Below, piece after piece: positions 1 to 7,169 of a stretch of DNA of 64,000 bases; positions within the stretch are counted from its first letter, which is position 1; every line of letters begins with the position of its first letter. Source of the DNA: an uncultured Bacteroidales bacterium (GTDB lineage Bacteria; Bacteroidota; Bacteroidia; Bacteroidales; P3); NCBI GenBank assembly GCA_905233475.1, contig CAJOEN010000002.1, positions 1-64,000 of the forward strand, read 5' to 3'. A program made the translations under genes and the position numbers. The notes beneath the pieces are model-generated. The model was not told the origin of the DNA. It did no database searches and saw nothing but the letters and a program-made list of their open reading frames with translations.

Positions 1-459
1 GAGGAGGTCGGGAGGAGTAAAAACTCTTGAGGATGGTGAAGAAAAGTCCGGTGGACTTTTCGATAGCGAAGCGGAGAACTCGAGGAGTAAAAACCCCACG
101 CACAAGCCCTAAATCCTCCTAACCTCCATAAAAGGAGGAACTTGCCGGACGCAAATTCCCTCATGGCCTAAACACAAACCCATGCAAAACGTGGTAGTCT
201 AAACAAGCTCCTCCTCTCTGAGGAGGTCGGGAGGAGTAAAAACTCTCTGAGGATGGTGAAGAAAAGTCCGGTGGACTTTTCGATAGCGAAGCGGAGAACT
301 CGAGGAGTAAAAACCCCTCACACAAGCCCTAAATCCTCCTAACCTCCATAAAAGGAGGAACTTGCCAGACGCAAATTCCCTCATAGCCTAAACACAAACC
401 CATGCAAAACGTGGTAGTCCAAACAAGCTCCTCCTCTCTGAGGAGGTCGGGAGGAGTAA
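1..459. repeat. Tandem intergenic repeat, about 220 bp unit, two full copies plus a stub
   Basis: Units begin at 1, 220 and 440 with the same GAGGAGGTCGGGAGGAGTAA start. The first two units (219 and 220 bp) are nearly identical; the third breaks off at about 459. Each unit has a perfect 8-bp hairpin (AAAAGTCC/GGACTTTT, 42-60 and 262-280). A 7-bp hairpin CCTCCTC/GAGGAGG spans each unit junction (210-226 and again near 430-446). Open frames through it change with the repeat and look non-coding. The array sits against the 3' end of the small gene ending at 474. A related, inverted copy lies at 17130-17393. The left edge is cut by the window, so more copies may lie outside. Confidence 0.9.
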
Positions 460-473
460 GGAGGCTGCGGAAG

Positions 474-731
474 TTAAAATTCCCTAATCCATTGTTCGAT
501 TTGCAGGGCTTTGTGTGTAAGTGCCTCAATGCGGTTATCAAGAAAACTTTCGCTATATTTGGTCTCGCAAAAGCCGTTGCCACGCGCCATATATGCGTCG
601 CTGTCCAAATCGCAAACTACCTCTTGATAATTATTGATAAGTTGTTTGATTTCAGACAGTTTGTGCTGCAAGGTTTCTTTGTCGGCCTCAAAAGGCAGAG
701 TTTCACCTTCGAATTTGAATGTCTTTTTCAT
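474..731 (-). CDS. Small hypothetical protein, 85 aa
   Basis: I do not recognise this protein. It is charged, has no signal peptide or membrane segment, and its second half is probably alpha-helical, from about residue 15 to the C-terminal QIEQWIREF. It starts with MKKTFKFEGETLPF at an ATG and lies 31 bp downstream of the PorE-like gene on the same strand, so it may be the last gene of that transcript. The tandem repeat array begins a few bases past its stop codon. It could be a small cytoplasmic accessory protein. The call as a real gene rests on its plausible amino-acid composition, its frame relative to the upstream gene, and the lack of a competing frame. Confidence 0.55.
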   Translation of the reverse strand: MKKTFKFEGETLPFEADKETLQHKLSEIKQLINNYQEVVCDLDSDAYMARGNGFCETKYSESFLDNRIEALTHKALQIEQWIREF

Positions 732-762
732 CGGTTGCTGATGTTGCGGTCGTAAGGTCTGT

Positions 763-2685
763 TCATTTTATTATTTCGAACATAGTGCGACGGTTGTTGG
801 CACGTCCCTGCTCGGTGTCGTTGGTGTCTATCGGACGAGTCTTTCCATAGCCTACGGCACGCACACGCTGTTTATCTATACCATTGCTATACAGGTAATT
901 AGCTACTGCATTGGCACGGTTTTCGGACAGTTTTTGGTTTTTGGCGTCGGTTCCCACATTGTCGGTGTGTCCGCTTATTTCTATGCGTATGTCGGGGTTC
1001 TTGAGCATAAACTGCATAAGTTTGGTGAGTTCGGCCAACGACTCTTTTTTCAGTTCTGCACTACCAGTTTCGAAGAATATGTTTTTCAGAACAATGCTCT
1101 CGCCTATCTCTATGGTTTTCAGGGCTATATTTACCAAAAAAGGCTTGTCGGGAGTACCGTTTTGTAACTCAATATTGTCCGAATAGAACAAATATTTGCT
1201 ACGTGATACATTTAGAGCGTAAGTCTTATTTATTGGTAAACTTATTATAAATGAACCATTTACAGGGTCGGATGTTGTTGAGGCGATTTCCGCGCCGTTA
1301 GCCACGTCTATAATTTTGACTTGTGCCGAAAGTTTAGCGTTGGTTTTCTGGTCGAAGACGATACCTTTCATATAGGTAACGGCTATTGGCTGAGCCTCTT
1401 TGTACAGCTCAAACTGATAAAGGTCGAGGTCGCCGTAACCGCCTTTACGGTCGGAAGCAAAGATTGCCGTGCTTCCCGAAGGGCTCACTATCAGACTTGC
1501 TTCGTCGGAAGAGGTGTTTATTGGATAGCCGATGTTTACTGGTCTGCTCCACGTGGAGTCGTTGATTTTGCGTGAGTAGTATATGTCGAAACCGCCCATG
1601 CCAACATGTCCGTTGGAGGCGAAATACAGAGTTTGGTCGTCGTAATGGATAAAAGGGCATTTCTCGTCGCCAGCGGTATTTATGCTGTCTCCAAGGTTTA
1701 CGGGCACCGACCATCGTCCGTTGTCCTGCAGAACAGTTTTCCAAATGTCGTTACCGCCTTTGCCGCCGGGGCGGTTGGAGGCAAAATATAGCGTCCGTCC
1801 GTCTATTGAGAATGATGGTTGGGTCTCCCATTTGTCGGTATTTACCGGTTTGCCCAAATTATGTGGCGCCGACCATTTGTCGCCTTCTCTTACACACACG
1901 TATAGGTCGCAACTTCCGGCACCACCTTTGCGGTCGCAGGCAGTGAAAAACATCAGCCGTCCGTCTTGCGAAACGCATTCGGCGCCCTCGTTGCCGTCGG
2001 AGTTGAGCGGCGATGGCATACGCATGGCCTGTGTCCATTGTCCGTCAATTCTGGAGGAGATATACAGGTCTTCCTCGTTTCCTAGCGGCATGGATTCCCG
2101 TGTAGGTACTCTGCGCGTAAAAACGAGCGTTTGTCCGTCGGCGGTGAGCGAAGGTAGGTATTCTTGATATTTGCTGTTTACAGCCGCTCCCATGTTTTGG
2201 GGTTTGAAAGGTACCGGATTGGCAATGGCATTGCGGCGAAACTCCATCTCTTGGATGTTGAATTTTGCTATGTGTATATTTTTTTTATCCTTTTTCTCGT
2301 AAGAGAGGTATTTGCCGAAACTATTTTCGGCCTTGTCGTAATTTCCTGTCTCTTTGTATATGTCGCCAAGCCTCAGCCACACTATGGGGTAGAAACTCTC
2401 GTTTATTAGTGTGGCCTGCTCGTAATGCCACTGTGCACGTGCTGTGTCTTTGGAGTCGCAGTAAAAATCGCCCAAAGTGAGGTGCACTTCAATAAAGTTA
2501 GGATCTATTTTCAGGACTTTCTCAAGTTCCAAAATGCCTTGGTTGAATTTGCCTGCGTACAGTACGTTCATGGCTTTTTCGAACTGCGATGCGGCTTTTT
2601 TGTTGTTGGAGTAATACTTGTTTTGTGCGGAAACTGTTACGACAAGGCATAATGCTATTGCCAAAACTGACAATTTCGTTTTCAT
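763..2685 (-). CDS. PorE-like TPR / PD40 beta-propeller / OmpA envelope protein
   Basis: This 640-aa exported protein starts with a signal peptide (MKTKLSVLAIALCLVVTVSAQ). Next come TPR helices (about 30-140), then a PD40/WD40-like propeller with repeated SxDGxTLxFxSxR and GGxDIW/DLY motifs (about 165-435). A CarboxypepD_reg-like beta domain follows (about 445-530), and a C-terminal OmpA peptidoglycan-binding domain (about 535-640, with ISGHTDNVG and NRRTMFEI). This domain order is that of PorE (PG1058) of the Porphyromonas gingivalis T9SS, which links the secretion machine to the cell wall. Unlike the described PorE I see no lipobox Cys after the signal peptide. T9SS cargo encoded elsewhere in the window fits the role. 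A generic OmpA/PD40 protein is the alternative. Confidence 0.75.
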   Translation of the reverse strand: MKTKLSVLAIALCLVVTVSAQNKYYSNNKKAASQFEKAMNVLYAGKFNQGILELEKVLKIDPNFIEVHLTLGDFYCDSKDTARAQWHYEQATLINESFYPIVWLRLGDIYKETGNYDKAENSFGKYLSYEKKDKKNIHIAKFNIQEMEFRRNAIANPVPFKPQNMGAAVNSKYQEYLPSLTADGQTLVFTRRVPTRESMPLGNEEDLYISSRIDGQWTQAMRMPSPLNSDGNEGAECVSQDGRLMFFTACDRKGGAGSCDLYVCVREGDKWSAPHNLGKPVNTDKWETQPSFSIDGRTLYFASNRPGGKGGNDIWKTVLQDNGRWSVPVNLGDSINTAGDEKCPFIHYDDQTLYFASNGHVGMGGFDIYYSRKINDSTWSRPVNIGYPINTSSDEASLIVSPSGSTAIFASDRKGGYGDLDLYQFELYKEAQPIAVTYMKGIVFDQKTNAKLSAQVKIIDVANGAEIASTTSDPVNGSFIISLPINKTYALNVSRSKYLFYSDNIELQNGTPDKPFLVNIALKTIEIGESIVLKNIFFETGSAELKKESLAELTKLMQFMLKNPDIRIEISGHTDNVGTDAKNQKLSENRANAVANYLYSNGIDKQRVRAVGYGKTRPIDTNDTEQGRANNRRTMFEIIK

Positions 2686-2740
2686 GTTTTTGCGGTTTTT
2701 TGGGTAATACAGAATAGAATTTGCAGCTACCTAAAAAAGG

Positions 2741-3500
2741 CTATAGGTAGCAACTATTTACGAAATTCTTTATGCGAAGTTTTACAAAATCGCGTTCTTC
2801 GATAAAAGACAGGTGAGCAACCTTGTCGAGCAGCATTATTTCCGAATAGGCGGGCAGTGCCGAAGATGAAAAGTACCGGAACTTCGGCCTCCTCGAGTAC
2901 GGTAAGGCGGTCGGGACGGTCGGACATTCCGCGCTGTGCGGCAGCTATGCCCTCAATGGTCGTTTCTATGGAAATGTCCCCCACCTCCTTTATCTCGCTG
3001 TGGAAGGACTTGCGCTTGCTTTCGTCGAAAAGGGAGGGAACGAAATTCAGAATGTAGCCCGGACGGTTGATTTTTGCCGTGTCGATAGATTCCAAACGGC
3101 CTTTCACCACTTCGTTGCTATCGGCCATAGCCTGCGAGTGCAACAGTCCGAATCCACGAAGCATATATGGGTATTTCTCGGCGAAAGCCAAAGTTACGTA
3201 TCCGCCCATCGAGTGGCCAAGCATAACGCATTGCTCCACTTTTACGGCGTCAAGTACTGCCTTAACGGTTTCGGCCATAAAATCCATAGTGTGCACCTCG
3301 CCAAAAATATCCGATTTGCCGTGCCCGGGCAAGTCAATGGCTATCACCCGCATATCGCGCATATACGAATATGTGTAGGAAGCCCATATCTCCAAACTGT
3401 TCATGAATCCGTGCAACAGAACTAAAACCTTGTCGTTGCCATGCCCTTCATCTTGGAAATGAATCTTTTTTCCGTTGTAGGTGATAGTCTTATATAGCAT
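2741..3500 (-). pseudogene. Alpha/beta hydrolase, broken by an internal out-of-frame deletion
   Basis: The open frame runs 3500-2754 (248 aa). Residues 1-214 are a normal alpha/beta hydrolase: oxyanion region LLHGF, DLPGHGKSD, and the nucleophile elbow GHSMGG (Ser97). After PVLFIFG (about 2858) the frame becomes non-homologous (arginine-rich tail). Reading the same DNA in another frame restores the family C-terminus: LPAYSEIMLLDKVAHLSFIEERD, ending at a stop at 2741. About 15 residues, including the usual catalytic Asp, are missing at the junction. The catalytic His (AHLSF) is out of frame. The predicted product therefore lacks two of three catalytic residues. A sequencing or assembly error would explain the frame change but not easily the missing segment. 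Confidence 0.75.
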
Positions 3501-3660
3501 ATTTTACATATAAATTATTGACCCTTAATGTATTATGTAGCAAAGACAGACACTGGGTGCCATTTTTTGCTATCAACAAAAATACAGCAATTTTTAAGAC
3601 AAAATCTGCAAAAGACAAAAAGTAATTCTCAACGCATTGTTAATAAGTGAGATAGGATTG

Positions 3661-6438
3661 CTAATCTTCAAAAAAGATTATTTCCACCGACTTTACCGAA
3701 GTGTGTTTTTTGTAGTTTACGTTGCCGAAACCCGAGGCTACCACGCGGTTGGGATTGATATTGTGCCGCACGATGGCCTTTTTTATTGCCTCACTTCTGC
3801 TCAACGATAGTTCGTAAGCCTTTTTTACATCGTTTCCAGTAACATTATTTATTATCTCAATCTTGATATTTGGGTTTTCCTGAAGCATATTCACAATGTT
3901 TTGGAGTTCGAAATCGGAAATTGGCTTCAGTTCGGCTGTGTTTTCTTCAAAGTATATGGCACTCAGCGGAATATGTTTTTTTTGCGATACCGCCGACTTT
4001 ATTTCGTAAGCATGAGGTGCAAAGGTTGTTTTTTCGCCATACATGTGCATTATTGGTATAAAACAACCTTTTGATTGGCAGTGTATTATATAGCTTTTGG
4101 TTGCAAAAACATCGAAATTGAACGTCTTTATGCTGTCCGAAACGCGGTAATGATGTATTTTTAACATGCTTCGCAGGTCAAACACGTCGATACTAATGTT
4201 TTGCGCCTTGTCTGCCGTTTTCTGGCAGTTTATTTTTGCTGTGCGGTAGAAACTGCCTTTCACATGTTTTGTTTTGCAACTGTACAGTGAGTAACGTTGC
4301 ATGGACGGGCTGTTGGAGGTGTAATAAATCAAATTTTCGTCGGGCGAAAGCGACAGTGTCGGTTCCGAAAAGCTGGTGTTTGCTGTTTTGCCTATGTTCA
4401 CAGGGCTTGTCCATTCCGTCCACGAATTGGTATTGACACGAGTGGTCATATATATGTCTTGGTAGCCCATGCCACCGTTGCGGTCGGATGTGAAATACAA
4501 TGTAGTCATGTCCCGGCTCAATACCGGAGAGCGTTCGCAGAAAGCGGAGTTCACCACAGGGCCGAGGTTTATGGGCGTGCCCCATCCGTTTTTTGTACGT
4601 GGAATATAGTAAATGTCGGTTGCAAGTGCCGTATCGCCGTGGTACAGGCTACCCGAGGGATTGATGTTGCAGCCGTCGGGACGGTCGGAGACGAAAAGTA
4701 TGCCCATTCCGTCGGGGGTTAGCGTTGCGTCGCCTTCGTAGTGCGTGTCCGTATTAAGTCCTTTGGCACCAATGTCGGAGAGTTTCCATGTTGATAAGCC
4801 TTGTTTCTGAGCAAAGAAAATATCGCCCTTTTTACCAACCAACATGGTTTTCTCGTCATCGGAAAGACTGAAAAAGGTTATTCCTTCGCCACTGGCGGTG
4901 TCGAAAACTATCGTTTCTTCCTCCATTTTGCCGTTGTGTTTGGAAATAGCCACAACCTGTGTAGTAAAATTGGATACTTTGTTGGCGTAGATTATTCCCG
5001 ACGTAGTTATCTGGGGGTGCGACACATTGTAGCGAGGATTATAAACCAATGTGGCTTTTTCTTTTACATTTTCAGAAAGTATTTTTCTAAGCTGCTTAAA
5101 ATAAATCTCTTGGCTATTTTCAAAACAAATCTCATATTTCGACATAAAATCCAAAGCCCCTTTCCAATTTTCTTTCGAGGTGTAGGGCTGCAGTAATCTT
5201 TGCAGTATTACATAATTGATGTTCTTGCCCATATATTTCTTTAGCCAGTCTCCGTTTTTGTTGGTAGTAGCCTCGTCGAAAAGTGTAAGGAGCGGTATTT
5301 TGTCGATTTCTTCTGCCTTTTTCAAATCCTCGGTAATGAGGAACTTGAGTGGAAATTCCGGATTGTCGCGTTCGAAAATACGTATGGGGGCGGCGTTGCC
5401 TTCGCATGCAAAGCGCTGATAATATGCTTTATATACGTCGTTGTAGTGTATGTCGTTCTTAAACTCGGATAGGTATATTCGCAAGGCTTCGTTGTCCTGC
5501 TTTTCGATTATCATACGCACAAGGCTGTCTATGGCATGTTCACTTGGTGGCAATTCGCTGTATTTCAGTGCAAAATCGGCGTACTGACGCGGAGTTTTCA
5601 GCAATTTGAACTCGTTGTACGTAAGTGTGTCAAGGGCGTCGAGAATCAAATCGTACTTGTCGCTCGAAGGGTATCGGCGCAGAAAGGAAATGTAGGCCTC
5701 TGTGGTGTTCGCGGCAATGGTTTTTTGGTAATTTATTTCGTATTTGCGGCTTTCGGCTAGCTGTTTTATTTCAGGATAATCATAGAGCTCAACAACCTCA
5801 TCCACAGCTTTTTCTGTTGTAGCGACAGTAATTTTGCGTTTTAGCAGGTCTTTCAGTTTGTCTATGATTGTTTCCCTGTCGTAGGTATTCAACGGATTGT
5901 CAAGATAATCCTTGTAGGCCTTTTCGGTGTTTAATTCCAAAGCATTGTTGTAGTAGTACAGGCTCTTTTGTTGTGATATTTCTTTCTGTATCACTTTGTC
6001 GTTGCCAAAAGCGTGCAGAAAGGCATCTGCCTCGTCGGGACCTATGCCGTTTTTCACGTACTTGCGTGCCTCGTCCACTATCATCTGCCGCCTTTTCCTG
6101 AGCTCCACAATAGTGAAGCCTTTCTTTATCAGTTTGTTCACTTCCCTGTAGCGATTTTTGTCGCTTATCAGCTCCTTGTATTTGGTTTCGGATACTTGTA
6201 TGTAGTCCATAGCCAACGGCAGGTTGCGCATAGGGTTGTCGGCCTCGGAGTAGAAATAGGCCAAAGCCGCGATGTTGGCCACATCGTTTGGCGAGAGCAT
6301 GTAGTTGTCGTGGAGTTTAGTGTATTGTTTCTTGTAATGTTCAAAACGGTTGGTATCGCTGTCAGCCGCGGCTTTCAGCGACATTGGCATGAGGCATACA
6401 AAAACGAAAGGTAGCAGTTTTTTCAGTAGTTCCAACAT
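3661..6438 (-). CDS. Large exported PD40 beta-propeller / OmpA-domain protein, 925 aa
   Basis: The protein has a signal peptide (about residues 1-23, ending SLKAAA) and a long alpha-helical N-terminal half (about 25-450), possibly degenerate TPR. A PD40 propeller follows (about 470-740; SRDMTTLYFTSDRNGGMG, SPDENLIYYTSN). The C-terminal domain is divergent and OmpA-like (about 815-925; IYFEENTAELKP, NIKIEIINN, VVASGFGN). The usual OmpA GHTD and NRR motifs are weak (IINNVTG, VKSVEI), so peptidoglycan binding is uncertain. It lies in the same orientation as the PorE-like gene, the broken hydrolase between them, and 29 bp downstream of a small exported protein. It resembles a paralogue of the PorE-like protein. 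Function unknown. Confidence 0.7.
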   Translation of the reverse strand: MLELLKKLLPFVFVCLMPMSLKAAADSDTNRFEHYKKQYTKLHDNYMLSPNDVANIAALAYFYSEADNPMRNLPLAMDYIQVSETKYKELISDKNRYREVNKLIKKGFTIVELRKRRQMIVDEARKYVKNGIGPDEADAFLHAFGNDKVIQKEISQQKSLYYYNNALELNTEKAYKDYLDNPLNTYDRETIIDKLKDLLKRKITVATTEKAVDEVVELYDYPEIKQLAESRKYEINYQKTIAANTTEAYISFLRRYPSSDKYDLILDALDTLTYNEFKLLKTPRQYADFALKYSELPPSEHAIDSLVRMIIEKQDNEALRIYLSEFKNDIHYNDVYKAYYQRFACEGNAAPIRIFERDNPEFPLKFLITEDLKKAEEIDKIPLLTLFDEATTNKNGDWLKKYMGKNINYVILQRLLQPYTSKENWKGALDFMSKYEICFENSQEIYFKQLRKILSENVKEKATLVYNPRYNVSHPQITTSGIIYANKVSNFTTQVVAISKHNGKMEEETIVFDTASGEGITFFSLSDDEKTMLVGKKGDIFFAQKQGLSTWKLSDIGAKGLNTDTHYEGDATLTPDGMGILFVSDRPDGCNINPSGSLYHGDTALATDIYYIPRTKNGWGTPINLGPVVNSAFCERSPVLSRDMTTLYFTSDRNGGMGYQDIYMTTRVNTNSWTEWTSPVNIGKTANTSFSEPTLSLSPDENLIYYTSNSPSMQRYSLYSCKTKHVKGSFYRTAKINCQKTADKAQNISIDVFDLRSMLKIHHYRVSDSIKTFNFDVFATKSYIIHCQSKGCFIPIMHMYGEKTTFAPHAYEIKSAVSQKKHIPLSAIYFEENTAELKPISDFELQNIVNMLQENPNIKIEIINNVTGNDVKKAYELSLSRSEAIKKAIVRHNINPNRVVASGFGNVNYKKHTSVKSVEIIFFED

Positions 6439-6467
6439 GGTGCTTGCTTGTCCAGAAAACAGAATAA

Positions 6468-7010
6468 TTAGTCGAGGGTGATAGATTCCATAATTTCTTC
6501 AAACTCAGCTCTTTTATCTTCAAAAGATTCCTCTGTGGTTTCGAGCCTGAACTCCACCAATGTGTTTTTGTGTACAAAATATAGCATGTAGAATTCGCAT
6601 CTATTGCCGTAATTGTCCTTGTATATGCCAATATAACCTATAGCGTCCTTGCAGGGCAGGTAGGGTGATTCGGAAAATTCGTCCACAATTATGAACGGCT
6701 GTTGCATAAAACGTCTCAAGGAATAGTCGAGAGAATTTTCGTCCCCGATATTGTTTTTGACGTATATGCGCAGGAAAGGCAGTGTTGTGTCGTTTTTGGC
6801 CGAAACCAAGGGTGCTCCCGAATAAACGTACATATTGGTGTTTTTGTCAATTTCAAGAGTTTCAAGATATTCCCAACTTTTATTGGGGAAGTCGAAATGA
6901 AATTTGGCCTTTGGAATGCTTATTTGTGCCGAGAGTGGGGCGTACAATCCGGCCAACATTGCTGTCGCGAATAGGAACTTTCTCAAAGTTTTATAAGATA
7001 ATTTATTCAT
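6468..7010 (-). CDS. Exported hypothetical protein, 180 aa
   Basis: It has a clear signal peptide (MNKLSYKTLRKFLFATAML followed by AGLYAPLSAQ). The mature domain of about 150 residues starts with charged, beta-rich sequence and ends in an acidic helix (EDKRAEFEEIMESI). I do not recognise a family. The mature part resembles small periplasmic proteins that end with a conserved EIMxSI-type helix, as in PsbP/DUF1795-like folds, but this is only an impression. It lies 29 bp upstream of the 925-aa PD40/OmpA gene and is probably the first gene of that transcript, with a -7 box at 7055-7062. Confidence 0.65.
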   Translation of the reverse strand: MNKLSYKTLRKFLFATAMLAGLYAPLSAQISIPKAKFHFDFPNKSWEYLETLEIDKNTNMYVYSGAPLVSAKNDTTLPFLRIYVKNNIGDENSLDYSLRRFMQQPFIIVDEFSESPYLPCKDAIGYIGIYKDNYGNRCEFYMLYFVHKNTLVEFRLETTEESFEDKRAEFEEIMESITLD

Positions 7011-7054
7011 TTATAGATGGTTTTGTGGTTTTTGTAAACAAAGGAAATATATTG

Positions 7055-7062
7055 CAAAGTTA
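7055..7062 (-). promoter_or_regulatory. Bacteroidota -7 box (TAACTTTG)
   Basis: On the minus strand TAACTTTG matches TAnnTTTG, 45 bp upstream of the ATG at 7010. It probably drives the small exported protein and the 925-aa gene. Confidence 0.55.
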
Positions 7063-7113
7063 CGTGATTTTTTGCAAAAATCCAACGTATAATTTTGCAA
7101 ATATCGCTTGGGC

Positions 7114-7143
7114 AAAAAAAAGTGCCGCAGTTTTTTACGGCAC
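7114..7143 (-). terminator. Intrinsic terminator after the type-B T9SS cargo gene
   Basis: On the minus strand, stem GTGCCG/CGGCAC with a 10-nt loop is followed directly by eight T. It lies 27 bp after the stop of the gene ending at 7170. Confidence 0.85.
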
Positions 7144-7169
7144 CACAATCTTAAACAAAATGAAAAAAA

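Noticed and set aside
1..459. CRISPR array suggested by tandem repetition
   Set aside because: The units are about 220 bp and nearly identical throughout, with no short repeat/unique spacer pattern and no cas genes.
402..755. Plus-strand open frame of 117 codons over the left-end repeat and small gene
   Set aside because: It runs antisense to the 85-aa protein and begins inside the repeat; composition is not protein-like and no motif is present.
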